A stretch of 64,000 bases of DNA from Pelagibacterium xiamenense (GTDB taxonomy: Bacteria; Pseudomonadota; Alphaproteobacteria; Rhizobiales; Devosiaceae): assembly GCF_021166475.1 (NCBI RefSeq), contig NZ_JAJOYS010000001.1:248001-312000 (forward strand). Reading direction: 5' to 3'. This document shows, in pieces, positions 27,496 to 36,685 of this stretch; within the stretch, counting starts at the first letter, position 1; each line of letters begins with the position of its first letter. A model generated the notes under the pieces. The model was given only the letters and a program-made list of their open reading frames with translations. It was not told where the DNA came from and ran no database searches. The position numbers and the translations under genes were made by a program.

Positions 27496-29478
27496 TTAGA
27501 CGCCGATCTTGCCGCCGTCGGCCTTGGTGATGGCCACCACCGACGGACGCACCGGCATGGCGGGATCGAAATCCGGCCAGCGGGTCGAGAGGTCCTCGTA
27601 GTAAGACGGCCGGCCGTGACCTTCCCAGTCCTCTCCGCCGTCAGCCGGGTGCTGCACCGCAACGAAGAAGGTCGTGAGGTCGGGCGTAGGTTGGGGGCCG
27701 CACATTTCCGCACCCACTGGCACGCGATAGAAGAGCTTCGACGTGCCTCGCGCCTCACCCTCTGTATCCACCGCCCAGAGCCCGTCGGTGCGGCCCGTAT
27801 CGGACGGCGAGTTGCCGTCAGTGGACACCCAGAGCCGCCCGTCGCTGTCGACCGCCGCGTTGTCGGGCATGCCGAACCAGCCGTTTTCGCTCGTTTCGGT
27901 GGAGAACGTCGCGCCGACCTCGGCGATCGAGGGATCGCCGCACTGCAGCAGCACTTCCCAGGTCCCCGTCGTCGCCGCGAAATCGCCATCGGCCTCGATG
28001 ATTTCGATGATGTGCCCGAAGGCGTTCTCGGCACGGGGGTTGGCGGCGTCGATCTGGTCTTCGGTGCGGCGCGTATTGTTGGTCAGCATCACATAGACGC
28101 GGCCATTGGTCCCGTTGGGCTGGATGTCCTCGGGGCGGTCCATCTTGGTCGCGCCCAGAAGGTCGGCGGCACGGCGCGTTTCGATGATGACGTCGGCCTG
28201 GCTCGCGAACCCGTTCTCTTCGGTGAGCGGACCTTCACCGTAAACGACCGGCAGCCATTCCATCGAGCCGTCTTCGGCAAAGCGGGCAACATAGAGCGTG
28301 CCTTCGTCCAGAAGGTCCATGTTGGCGGCGCGGTCGTCCGGGTTGTAGGTGCCGGCGGTTACGAACTTGTAGACATAGTCGAAGCGCTCGTCGTCGCCCG
28401 AATAGAACACCACACGCCCGTCCGGTGCGACGATGGATTCGGCACCCTCATGCTTGAACCGGCCAAGCGCGGTGCGCTTCTTGGGCACAGAATTGGGATC
28501 GAACGGATCGACCTCAACCACATAGCCGAACCGGTTCATCTCGTTGGGCTCCTTGGAGACGTCGAACCGGTCGTGGAAGTTGGCCCACTCGTACCAGCCG
28601 CCGGGCGCGCCAAGCCGCTCGTAGTTTGCGGCTTCCGGGTGGCCTTCGGGCAGTTCGCCGGAAAAATAGCCGTGGAAGTTCTCTTCCGCCATGAGGTAAG
28701 TGCCCCAGGGTGTCGTGCCCCCGGCACAATTGTTGAGCGTGCCGCGCACGCGCGTGCCGGTATCGTCCTCGCTCGTCTTCAAACGGTCATGGCCGGCGGC
28801 CGGTCCGGTGATTTCCATTTCCGTCTCGCCTGTGATGCGGCGATTGTACTGGCTGTCGCGCACGTGTTCCCACTTGCCGTCCACCTTGCGGATCTCGGCA
28901 ACGGTGCCGCCGTGGGCCATCAGTTCGATATTGACCTGCTCTTCGGACAGCGGGCCCTGCACGACCTCCTCGCCTTCAACCGTGATGAGACCGGGGAACA
29001 TCAGGTGCGGGTTGGTGTATTCGTGATTGACGAGCAACAGCCCGTGCTCGGACGAACCCTCGAGCGGGACATAGCCGACGAAGTCGTTGTTGTAGCCGAA
29101 CTGACCCGCCTGCGCGGCGGCGGTCTGGTTTTCCGGATCGAACGCCGGTGCGTCCGCAAGAACCGGATCGCCCCAGCGGAACAGAATGTCGGCGTTGTAG
29201 CCCTCGGCCACGTGATGGTCCGCGTCAACGCCGGCGGTGACCTCCGCGAAGTTGAACGCCGAGCCTTCCTGCGCGTGCGCTTTTTCGGCGGTCATCAACG
29301 CCAGCGGGCTGACGGTCGCCGCGATTGCGGTGGTCGCGAGCGAACCCTTCAGAAATCCGCGGCGGGAGAACCGGCGCGAAATCAGCTCGCCCATCGTCGG
29401 ATTGTCCGAGGGATTGGTGGGGTCGAATTCGGCGTGTTCGAGCCCTTGTGTCTTGAATGTCGGAGTTTGGTCATTCAT
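27496..29478 (-). CDS. PhoX-family (DUF839) Tat-exported putative alkaline phosphatase
   Basis: A 660-aa exported protein. A twin-arginine motif (SRRGFLKGS near residues 37-45) and hydrophobic stretch ending in KAHAQ mark Tat export in folded form. The body is a DUF839 beta-propeller. LNNCAGGTTPWGTYLMAEENFHGYF contains the Cys and Glu that in PhoX bind the Fe-Ca cofactor. HEYTNPHLMF and AAVDSDGRLWVSTDGN also match the family. The ATG at 29476-29478 has AGGA upstream. Phosphatase activity is inferred from the family. No Pho box was searched for computationally. A sugar dehydrogenase gene lies upstream on the same strand. Confidence 0.87.
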   Translation of the reverse strand: MNDQTPTFKTQGLEHAEFDPTNPSDNPTMGELISRRFSRRGFLKGSLATTAIAATVSPLALMTAEKAHAQEGSAFNFAEVTAGVDADHHVAEGYNADILFRWGDPVLADAPAFDPENQTAAAQAGQFGYNNDFVGYVPLEGSSEHGLLLVNHEYTNPHLMFPGLITVEGEEVVQGPLSEEQVNIELMAHGGTVAEIRKVDGKWEHVRDSQYNRRITGETEMEITGPAAGHDRLKTSEDDTGTRVRGTLNNCAGGTTPWGTYLMAEENFHGYFSGELPEGHPEAANYERLGAPGGWYEWANFHDRFDVSKEPNEMNRFGYVVEVDPFDPNSVPKKRTALGRFKHEGAESIVAPDGRVVFYSGDDERFDYVYKFVTAGTYNPDDRAANMDLLDEGTLYVARFAEDGSMEWLPVVYGEGPLTEENGFASQADVIIETRRAADLLGATKMDRPEDIQPNGTNGRVYVMLTNNTRRTEDQIDAANPRAENAFGHIIEIIEADGDFAATTGTWEVLLQCGDPSIAEVGATFSTETSENGWFGMPDNAAVDSDGRLWVSTDGNSPSDTGRTDGLWAVDTEGEARGTSKLFYRVPVGAEMCGPQPTPDLTTFFVAVQHPADGGEDWEGHGRPSYYEDLSTRWPDFDPAMPVRPSVVAITKADGGKIGV

Positions 29479-29717
29479 GGCCGTCCATCCTTGAAAAAGA
29501 AGAAACGGCTCTAGCGGTTGAGTGAGGCCTGTCCCCCTAGAGCACGCAATCAAGGGCGCCACCGTCACTTGAACAGGCCACGGAACAAAAGCCCGCCCGG
29601 CCGCCAATGACTGGAGAAACGCCCTGCGCGCACGCTAAGGCCGGCGTATTGCAATGTTATGACGTTACGGAAGCTGCGGAACCCGGGAGCTTCGGGTTCC
29701 GCGTGCGCTGTCGTGCC

Positions 29718-31037
29718 TCAGGCGTTTGTGACGCGCCACACGACGTCGCCGACATCGTCCACAGCGAGGAGCGCGCCATCCTTGGCGATTGTCACCCCGA
29801 CCGGACGGCCGTTCGACGTCTTTTCGTCCGGCGCGAGGAAGCCCGTAAGAATGTCGATCGGTCGGCCGGTGGGCTTGCCGTTCTCGAACGGCACGAGCAC
29901 AACCTTGTAGCCGCTCAGCTTCGAGCGGTTCCACGAGCCATGCTGCCCGATCACCATGCCGGCGGGCAACCCGTTGAGGGTATTTTCGGGCAGCCAGCAC
30001 AGCCCGAGCGAGGCCGTATGCCCGCCAAGGGCATAGTCCGGCTGCGTCGCGGTAGCGACGAGCTCGGGATTGGGAGGGGTTACCCGGTCGTCCACCGTCT
30101 GGCCCCAGTAGCAATAAGGCCACCCGTAAAATCCGCCATCCTTGACCGAGGTGAGATAGTCGGGCGGCGTTTCGTCCCCCAGCCCGTCACGTTCATTGAC
30201 AACGGTCCACAGCTGGCCGCCGTGCTGGTCCCAGGCCATGCCGACAGGGTTGCGCAGTCCCGAAGCGAAGATACGATGGGCGTTGGTTTCGAGGTCGAGC
30301 TCGTGGATGCAGGCGCGATCCTCTTCGGCCGCGAGCCCCTGATCCGCAATATTGCTCAGCGATCCGACGGCGACATAGAGCTTCTTGCCGTCCGGGCTCG
30401 GGATGATATTGCGTGTCCAATGCCCCCCAGGCTTGAGATCCATGAGCTTTGTGCCCGGCGCCGTGATCTTGGTCTGCCCCTCCTCATAGGGGAAGGCGAC
30501 GACGCTGTCGGCATTGCCGACATAAAAGGTGTTTCCAACAAGGGCCATGCCGAAGGGCTGGCTGAGATTTTCGAGGAAGGCCTCGCGGATCTCGGGCACC
30601 CCGTCACCGTCGGCATCGCGCAGAAGCGTGATTCGGTTGGCGCTGGGCCGCGTCGCGCCCGCGCGCGTCATAACGCGGTTCATCACGTAGTTGTACGCAC
30701 CGGTTACCGGCGCGGGCAGCGTCGAGGATTCCGCGACGAGCACATCGCCATTGGGCAGCACATAGGCCCACCGGGGATGTTGGAGTTTGGTCGCGAAGGC
30801 GGTGACCTTGAGCCCGGGCGCGGTATCGGGCACCGCGCCGTCGCGCCAGCCCATGGCCGTGGGCATTTTGAGCGTCGGTACGCCGCCCTGGGGGCGCGGT
30901 TCGGGGATTTGCGGGCTCGTGCCGAACGCCGGTGCATAATCCACCGGGTGCAGCCAGCGTCTCCTGATGTAAAAACCTGCAACCCCGAGCGCGAGGACGA
31001 CGAGAATAACTAAAATAACAGTGCCAACGGCGCCCAT
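29718..31037 (-). CDS. Membrane-anchored PQQ-type sugar (sorbosone) dehydrogenase-like protein
   Basis: A 439-aa protein with one N-terminal membrane anchor (VGTVILVILVVLALGVAGFYI) and a periplasmic six-bladed beta-propeller of the glucose/sorbosone dehydrogenase family (HPRWAYVLPNGDVLVAES, GLRNPVGMAWDQHGGQLW, VNERDGLGDETPPDYL). The ATG at 31035-31037 has GGGAGG seven bases upstream. A Met eight codons earlier is possible but poorly led. Homologues are usually annotated as PQQ-dependent, although cofactor and substrate are unproven for this subgroup. It is divergent from the NDUFA9-like gene and 239 bp upstream of the PhoX-like gene. Confidence 0.87.
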   Translation of the reverse strand: MGAVGTVILVILVVLALGVAGFYIRRRWLHPVDYAPAFGTSPQIPEPRPQGGVPTLKMPTAMGWRDGAVPDTAPGLKVTAFATKLQHPRWAYVLPNGDVLVAESSTLPAPVTGAYNYVMNRVMTRAGATRPSANRITLLRDADGDGVPEIREAFLENLSQPFGMALVGNTFYVGNADSVVAFPYEEGQTKITAPGTKLMDLKPGGHWTRNIIPSPDGKKLYVAVGSLSNIADQGLAAEEDRACIHELDLETNAHRIFASGLRNPVGMAWDQHGGQLWTVVNERDGLGDETPPDYLTSVKDGGFYGWPYCYWGQTVDDRVTPPNPELVATATQPDYALGGHTASLGLCWLPENTLNGLPAGMVIGQHGSWNRSKLSGYKVVLVPFENGKPTGRPIDILTGFLAPDEKTSNGRPVGVTIAKDGALLAVDDVGDVVWRVTNA

Positions 31038-31283
31038 GGCCAAGCCTCCCAAACAGCGCATTACAACGTTGCGCCCTTTGTGGGGTAAGCCGCGCCGAAG
31101 CGCAACCCGGGGCTGCCGCTCAGGCGCGCCAGTGGTGATAGGGCGTTTGCTGCCACCCGCGACGATTGGCGCCCGCTTCCCGCCCCGCTTGGGGTTGAAA
31201 GCGATTGAAAGCGCCGGCACGCGCGGCTAAAACCCGTTGCGAAAGCAGTTTTTGACCCTCGGCAAGAAGCGGGACACCTCACG

Positions 31284-32267
31284 ATGGACAAGCGCGGCGG
31301 CAAGCTCGTCACCATTTTCGGCGGATCGGGCTTTATTGGCACCCAATTGACCCAGGAACTGGCCCGGCGCGGCTATCGCATCCGCGTGGCCGTACGCCGG
31401 CCCGACCTTGCCGGGCACGTCCGCATGTTTGGCTTCCCCGGTCAGATCCAGCCGGTTCAGGCCAATCTGCGCTATCCCGAATCGGTCAAGGCAGCTGTCG
31501 CCGGATCGGACGTCGTCATCAACCTCGTGGGCATCCTTTTTGAAAAGGGTAAGCAACGCTTTCGCCTGATCCAGACCCAGGGCGCAAAATACGTCGCCGA
31601 GGCGGCGCGCGATGCCGGTGTCGCGCGGCTCATCCACATGTCCGCGCTCGGCGCCGACGCGGAATCGCCCTCGGCCTATGCGCGCTCCAAGGCGCTCGGC
31701 GAGGCCGAAGTGTTCAATGCCTTTCCCGATGCCATCGTCATCCGTCCCTCGGTTGTTTTCGGACAGGACGACGGGTTTTTGAACCTTTTCGGATTTATTG
31801 CACGGCTGTTCCCTGTGATGCCGCTGATCCACGGGGACACGCGCTTCCAGCCCGTCTATGTGTCCGACGTGGCCCGCGCCTATGCGTTGGCCGTCGAAGG
31901 TAGCGTAAAGTCCGGCAAGGTCTACGAACTCGGCGGCCCGGACATCGAAACCATGCGCGACCTGATCGCGAGGGTTCTGCGCGAAACCCAGCGCAAGCGC
32001 CCGGTTCTCCCCGTTCCTGCTGGCCTCGCGAAGATGGGTGCAAGCGTCATGGCGTTCCTGCCCAGGCCGCTCCTGACCCCGGACCAGGTCGTCCAGCTCG
32101 GCATCGACAATGTCGTGTCCGAAGAGGCGATCCGGCAAAAGCGCACCTTCGCCGCCTTCGGCATCGAGCCCACCGGCATGGACGCGGTGCTTCCGTCCTA
32201 CATGTGGCGCTTCCGCAAGCATGGCGAATTCGACCGTCACGGGGACAACGCCCTGGGCGTGCACTAG
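31284..32267 (+). CDS. NAD(P)-binding NDUFA9-like (complex I subunit/assembly) protein
   Basis: Atypical short-chain dehydrogenase, 327 aa, of the group related to mitochondrial NDUFA9. The Rossmann motif is VTIFGGSGFIGTQLTQEL. Further conserved wording is VVINLVGILFEKGKQRF, HMSALGADAESPSAYARSKALGE (the YxxxK of SDRs is retained) and RPSVVFGQDDGFLNLF. Alphaproteobacterial homologues are thought to associate with complex I, but catalysis is unproven. It is preceded by a divergent gene and followed by 173 bp of non-coding DNA before the GST gene. Confidence 0.88.
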   Translation: MDKRGGKLVTIFGGSGFIGTQLTQELARRGYRIRVAVRRPDLAGHVRMFGFPGQIQPVQANLRYPESVKAAVAGSDVVINLVGILFEKGKQRFRLIQTQGAKYVAEAARDAGVARLIHMSALGADAESPSAYARSKALGEAEVFNAFPDAIVIRPSVVFGQDDGFLNLFGFIARLFPVMPLIHGDTRFQPVYVSDVARAYALAVEGSVKSGKVYELGGPDIETMRDLIARVLRETQRKRPVLPVPAGLAKMGASVMAFLPRPLLTPDQVVQLGIDNVVSEEAIRQKRTFAAFGIEPTGMDAVLPSYMWRFRKHGEFDRHGDNALGVH

Positions 32268-32440
32268 CCTTAATCTCCGGTTAACCGGTCCGATCGGATT
32301 GCGAGGATCGAAGGGCGCCCGGCACAAAAAGACCTTGATCCGGGCGCAGTTTCGCTTCCTAACTTGGCAGAAGGCCACCATGGCGCCGGAGAAATCCGGC
32401 GCCATGCGAACCTTTTGTCCGATTGGATCATTCACCCGCC

Positions 32441-33121
32441 ATGCCAACGATACTGCACCACAAGCTCGACCCCGCCTCCCGCCTGATCCGGCTCATGCTC
32501 GCCGAATACGGCGTCAAAGCGGAGCTCGTCGACACCTCGCCCTGGCGGCGCGATCCCGATTTCCTCGATATCAATCCAGCCGCTTCCGTGCCGGTCATGC
32601 TCGACGAGCCGTTTCCGCCGGTGATCGGCGTATTGGCCTCGATCGCTCATATCGAAGCCAATTTCGGCCCCGACGGCCCGGTGGAATCCTTGCTGCCCGA
32701 AAGCCCCTCCGAGCGCGCGGAAACCTGGCGGCTTGTCGAGTGGGTGCTGTTGAAGCTCAACAGCGAAGTGACCGGCTACCTGCTTGAGGAAAAGCTCATC
32801 AAGCGCGAATTGCGCTCCGGAGCGCCCGACCCGGCTGTCATCCGCATCGCCAAGGCCAATTTGGGCGAACACCTTGCCTATTTCTCCTGGCTTGTCGCGA
32901 CCCGGCACTGGCTTGCGGGCGACAATATGACGCTCGCGGACTTCGCGCTGGCTTCCCATTTTTCGACGCTCGACTATATGGGTGATATAGACTGGGAAAA
33001 GGCGGGCGACGCCAAGGATTGGTACGCGCGGATCAAGTCCCGTCCCGCCTTCAGAACCCTGTTGGCCGACCGCGTGGTCGGCATGCCGGCGGCCAAAAGT
33101 TACGCGGACCTCGATTTTTGA
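32441..33121 (+). CDS. Glutathione S-transferase family protein
   Basis: A 226-aa GST with an N-terminal thioredoxin-like domain (ILHHKLDPASRLIRLMLAEYG; PAASVPVMLDE supplies the cis-Pro) and an all-helical C-terminal domain (NMTLADFALASHFSTLDYMG, the N-capping box). The ATG at 32441 sits at the expected domain start. Its last bases (TTGA) overlap the likely TTG start of queG, so GST-queG-SDR form a translationally coupled unit. This order is familiar from other Hyphomicrobiales. The physiological substrate is unknown. Confidence 0.9.
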   Translation: MPTILHHKLDPASRLIRLMLAEYGVKAELVDTSPWRRDPDFLDINPAASVPVMLDEPFPPVIGVLASIAHIEANFGPDGPVESLLPESPSERAETWRLVEWVLLKLNSEVTGYLLEEKLIKRELRSGAPDPAVIRIAKANLGEHLAYFSWLVATRHWLAGDNMTLADFALASHFSTLDYMGDIDWEKAGDAKDWYARIKSRPAFRTLLADRVVGMPAAKSYADLDF

Positions 33122-34239
33122 GCGCTGAGCGCGAACGTGTCGTCTCCGAACTGCAGACCCGTGCCAAAGCCTTGGGTTTTGACGCGTTCGGCATCGCTGC
33201 TGCCGACGCGCGCCCCGACCTTGGGGAAAAGCTTGAATCCGCCATCGCGCAGGGCTGGCACGGCGATATGGACTGGCTGGCCGAAACCAAAGTCCGCCGA
33301 GCCGACCCTCGGGTGCTCTGGCCAGATGCCAAATCGGTGATCCTGCTCGGCATCAACTACGGACCCCATGAGGATCCTATGGATCGCCTCAAGGACAAGG
33401 GGCTCGGCAACATATCGGTCTATGCCCAGTCGCGCGACTATCACGATGTGGTCAAAGGCAAATTGAAGGAACTCGCCGGGCTGTTGGCCCGCCGCGCCGA
33501 CGCCGAGGTCAAGGTCTTCGTCGACACCGCGCCCATTATGGAGAAGCCCCTCGCCGAGGCCGCCGGAATTGGCTGGCAGGGCAAGCATTCGGTGCTCGTC
33601 TCGCGCGAATTCGGCTCGTGGCTGTTTCTGGGCGCCATTCTTACCAATGCCGAGTTGCCCGCCAGCGCGCCGCACGCCGAAAGCTGCGGCAGCTGTACCC
33701 GGTGTCTCGACGTGTGTCCCACCGACGCCTTTCCGGCGCCCTTCCGGCTGGACGCGCGTAAATGCCTTGCCTACCTCAACAACGAGCACAAGGGCCAGAT
33801 CCCGCTGCAATATCGCAAGCCCATGGGTAACCGGGTATTCGGCTGCGACGATTGCCTTGCGGTATGTCCGTGGAATAAATTCGCATCGAGAGCGCGCGAA
33901 ACCCGGCTGCAGGCGAAAAACGCACTTGCTCATACACGTTTGGCTGACCTTCTTGCGCTCGATGACGCGGCGTTTCGCACGTTTTTTGCCGGGACGCCGG
34001 TGAAGCGGCTGGGTTCGGCCCGGTTCTTGCGCAATTGTCTTGTCGCGGCGGGCAATTCTGGCGATTCGGGGCTGGTCGGGCTGGTCTCCGGGCATCTGGA
34101 GCACGAAAGCCCGCTCGTGCGTGGCATGGCGGTCTGGGCCGCGCGGCAGCTGGCCCCCGAGGCAACGCTCGCCGGGCTCCGTCGACGTCACGTGGAAATC
34201 GAAACCGACAGCGAGGTAATGGCTGAATGGACGATGTGA
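33118..34239 (+). CDS. queG: Epoxyqueuosine reductase QueG
   Basis: Cobalamin-dependent iron-sulfur enzyme, about 373 aa, performing the last step of queuosine synthesis in tRNA. Two [4Fe-4S] motifs are present, CGSCTRCLDVCP and CDDCLAVCPWN. The N-terminal substrate/cobalamin part contains KALGFDAFGIA and GDMDWLA. A C-terminal HEAT-like repeat follows (about 310-370). No ATG fits the N-terminus. The TTG at 33118 overlaps the GST stop as TTGA and gives a normal-length protein, so I chose it. Its last 13 bp overlap the SDR gene. Confidence 0.92.
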   Translation: MSAERERVVSELQTRAKALGFDAFGIAAADARPDLGEKLESAIAQGWHGDMDWLAETKVRRADPRVLWPDAKSVILLGINYGPHEDPMDRLKDKGLGNISVYAQSRDYHDVVKGKLKELAGLLARRADAEVKVFVDTAPIMEKPLAEAAGIGWQGKHSVLVSREFGSWLFLGAILTNAELPASAPHAESCGSCTRCLDVCPTDAFPAPFRLDARKCLAYLNNEHKGQIPLQYRKPMGNRVFGCDDCLAVCPWNKFASRARETRLQAKNALAHTRLADLLALDDAAFRTFFAGTPVKRLGSARFLRNCLVAAGNSGDSGLVGLVSGHLEHESPLVRGMAVWAARQLAPEATLAGLRRRHVEIETDSEVMAEWTM

Positions 34240-35126
34240 GCCTTTTCGTTTTCGGCGCCGGTTTTGCGGCCTCAGCCGCAATCGACGCGCTAAGGAGCGC
34301 GCGTCCGGGAGCGCGCGTTTCTGCGACGACACGCGATGCCGGCAAATTGAGACTGCTTGCATCCCGGGGTATCCATGCGCATCTGTTCGACGGTGAAACC
34401 CCCGGTGCCACATTGCTGCCCGACCTCGAAAGGGCGACCCATCTGCTGGTGTCGATAGGACCCGATGCCAAAGGCGATCCGGCCTTGCGCGAACACGCCT
34501 CCCATATCGAAGCGGCTCGGCGCCTCGAATGGATCGGCTATTATTCGACCATTGGCGTTTACGGCGATTCAGGAGGGGACTGGATCGACGAAACAGCGCC
34601 GACGCCCGCGACGAACCCGCGCATCGCCCGGCGGCTCGAGGCTGAAACGCTGTGGTCGGAACTGGCGAACACCAAGAATATCCCGCTCGCGATCATGCGC
34701 CTTGCGGGGATCTACGGCCCGGGGCGTTCGGCCTTTGACAAGTTGCGCGCGGGCACGGCACACCGGATCAACAAACCCGGACAGGTCTTCAACCGCATCC
34801 ACACCACCGATATCGGTGAAATGACCGCCCGCGCGGCGCTGCGGCAGCTTGGCGGCGTCTACAACCTGACCGATGATGATCCCGCGCCACCCCAGGACGT
34901 CGTCGCCTACGCGGCAGACCTGCTCGGCATCGACCCGCCGCCCGAAATCCCGTTCGAGACAGCGCAAATGAGCGACATGGCGCGGTCGTTCTACGCCAAC
35001 ACAAAACGCGTATCGGGTGGCAAGATCAGAAAGGCGCTGGGATACGAGCTCGCCTATCCCGATTATCGCGCCGGGCTCGAGGCAATATTGAAAACCGAGG
35101 GTGTCCGCGTGCCGGCAAACGATTGA
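34227..35126 (+). CDS. SDR/NAD-dependent epimerase-like oxidoreductase (YeeZ type)
   Basis: A 299-aa atypical SDR. The dinucleotide motif LFVFGAGFAASAAI is a degenerate GxGxxA form. YYSTIGVYGDSGGDWIDE and MRLAGIYGPGRSAFDKLR match the YeeZ/YbjT-like epimerase group found beside queG. The start codon lies inside the end of queG (13-bp overlap), implying coupling. The substrate cannot be predicted. A role near tRNA modification is suggested only by the neighbourhood. Confidence 0.85.
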   Translation: MDDVSLFVFGAGFAASAAIDALRSARPGARVSATTRDAGKLRLLASRGIHAHLFDGETPGATLLPDLERATHLLVSIGPDAKGDPALREHASHIEAARRLEWIGYYSTIGVYGDSGGDWIDETAPTPATNPRIARRLEAETLWSELANTKNIPLAIMRLAGIYGPGRSAFDKLRAGTAHRINKPGQVFNRIHTTDIGEMTARAALRQLGGVYNLTDDDPAPPQDVVAYAADLLGIDPPPEIPFETAQMSDMARSFYANTKRVSGGKIRKALGYELAYPDYRAGLEAILKTEGVRVPAND

Positions 35127-35159
35127 CGCACACCCCGTTGCATCCTAAATGGCGCGGCC

Positions 35160-35573
35160 ATGGCAAAACGTTCCAAAACTTCGGCTCCCTCCCAACGCAT
35201 GCTGCGCGTCGGCGAACTCGTCCGCCACGAGATCGCGGCACTGCTTTCGCGCGGGGAGATCATCGACGATCTCCTTGAGACCGTGACGGTCACCGTGCCC
35301 GAAGTGCGCATGACCCCCGATCTCAAGATCGCCAATGTTTACGTGATGCCGCTCGGCGGCGAAAACGCCGAAGATGTGGCCGATGCGCTCAACGCCCACG
35401 CGCGCTTCATCCGCGGGCGCGTCACGCCTGCACTCGACCTTAAATATGCGCCCGAATTCCGCTTTTTCGTCGACAAGACGTTCGACGAATTCGGCAAGAT
35501 CGACGCGCTTTTGAAGTCCGAGCGCGTCCAGCGCGACCTCGGACCGCGCGACGACGAAGAAAACGACCAATAG
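35160..35573 (+). CDS. rbfA: 30S ribosome-binding factor A
   Basis: KH-fold assembly factor, 137 aa, for late 30S maturation and growth at low temperature. It opens SQRMLRVGELVRHEIAALLSRGEI and continues VRMTPDLKIANVYVMPLGG and RVTPALDLKYAPEFRFFVD, all diagnostic. The charged tail is short. It lies 13 bp before truB. In most bacteria infB (and nusA) lies just upstream. Here the upstream neighbour is the GST-queG-SDR unit, so the nusA-infB part of the operon is elsewhere. Confidence 0.96.
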   Translation: MAKRSKTSAPSQRMLRVGELVRHEIAALLSRGEIIDDLLETVTVTVPEVRMTPDLKIANVYVMPLGGENAEDVADALNAHARFIRGRVTPALDLKYAPEFRFFVDKTFDEFGKIDALLKSERVQRDLGPRDDEENDQ

Positions 35574-35586
35574 CGAAAGGCGCTTC

Positions 35587-36498
35587 GTGACCGACGGCAC
35601 CAAAAAGCGCGTCAAGCGCGATCTGTCCGGCTGGCTTGTGTTCAACAAGCCTTACGACATGTCCTCGACCGAGGCCGTTGGCAAGCTGCGCTGGCTTTTC
35701 GGGGCCAGGAAGGCCGGTCACGCCGGAACCCTCGACCCCCTCGCAACCGGCGTTCTACCCATCGCATTCGGCGAGGCGACAAAAACGGTCCCCATGGTCC
35801 AGGACGGCACCAAGGTCTATCGGTTCGACATCGTTTGGGGGTCCCAGACCACGACCGACGATGTCGAAGGCGAAGTCGTCGCCACCTCGGACGTGCGCCC
35901 CGATACCGATGCGCTTCTCGCCGCCCTGCCGCGCTTTACCGGCGTCATCACCCAGGTTCCCCCAGCTTTTTCCGCGATCAAGATCAAGGGCGAACGAGCC
36001 TACGATCTCGCCCGCGCCGGCGCGAAGCTCGACATGCCGCCGCGCGAGGTCGAGATTGACGCCATCGAGGTGATCGCAAACGATGCGACCCGCGCCACGC
36101 TCTCTGTCACCTGCGCCAAAGGCACCTATGTCCGCGCTCTTGCCCGCGATATCGCCGAAGCACTGGGTACGAAGGGCCATGTCGGTGCCCTGCACCGCGC
36201 CCGGGTCGGCGCGTTCTCGGACGCCGATGCTGTGAGCCTCGAAACGCTCGAGGCCGCCGGTGCCGAACGCGACGCTATTCTGCTGCCGGTCGCCGCCGGC
36301 CTCGCCGCGCTTCCTGAGATCCGCGTCGACGCCAGCCAGGCCGGCGTCCTGCGCCGCGGCAATCCGGTGCTGTTGACCGGCCGGGATGCGCCTGTGGCGC
36401 TCGATGAGGCCTGGGCCAGCCAGCGCGGTCAGGCGGTCGCAATCGGCTATGTCGAAAAAGGTCAGTTCAAGCCCCGGCGCGTGATATTGTCCCGGTAA
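35587..36498 (+). CDS. truB: tRNA pseudouridine(55) synthase TruB
   Basis: Pseudouridine synthase for U55 of the tRNA T-loop, 303 aa. The catalytic Asp lies in GHAGTLDPLATGVL, preceded by GWLVFNKPYDMSSTEAV. Other motifs are VPPAFSAIKIKGERAYDLAR and CAKGTYVRALARDIAEALG. A C-terminal PUA-like portion ends KPRRVIL. It starts with GTG at 35587, 13 bp after rbfA. The next gene is a sensor kinase rather than rpsO, which is unusual for this operon. Confidence 0.96.
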   Translation: MTDGTKKRVKRDLSGWLVFNKPYDMSSTEAVGKLRWLFGARKAGHAGTLDPLATGVLPIAFGEATKTVPMVQDGTKVYRFDIVWGSQTTTDDVEGEVVATSDVRPDTDALLAALPRFTGVITQVPPAFSAIKIKGERAYDLARAGAKLDMPPREVEIDAIEVIANDATRATLSVTCAKGTYVRALARDIAEALGTKGHVGALHRARVGAFSDADAVSLETLEAAGAERDAILLPVAAGLAALPEIRVDASQAGVLRRGNPVLLTGRDAPVALDEAWASQRGQAVAIGYVEKGQFKPRRVILSR

Positions 36499-36685
36499 GT
36501 GCCATCGCGCCCACGGATTGCCCGAATCGGGTAATAGTCAAGGCTCCAGTCGGTGCCTCCTTGCACCGCCGTTTGCGGACAAGTGTGACCGCGCTGCACT
36601 TTACCCGTCCCGGGCTCCGGGCTAAGCCTCAAAAAAGATAAGGGCAGGCGGCAATGCACGGCCCGCAAGAACGGCCACATTCCAC

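Noticed and set aside
27616-31013. Long plus-strand frames over the PhoX-like and sugar-dehydrogenase genes
   Set aside because: Shadows of minus-strand genes whose Tat signal and beta-propeller motifs are intact.
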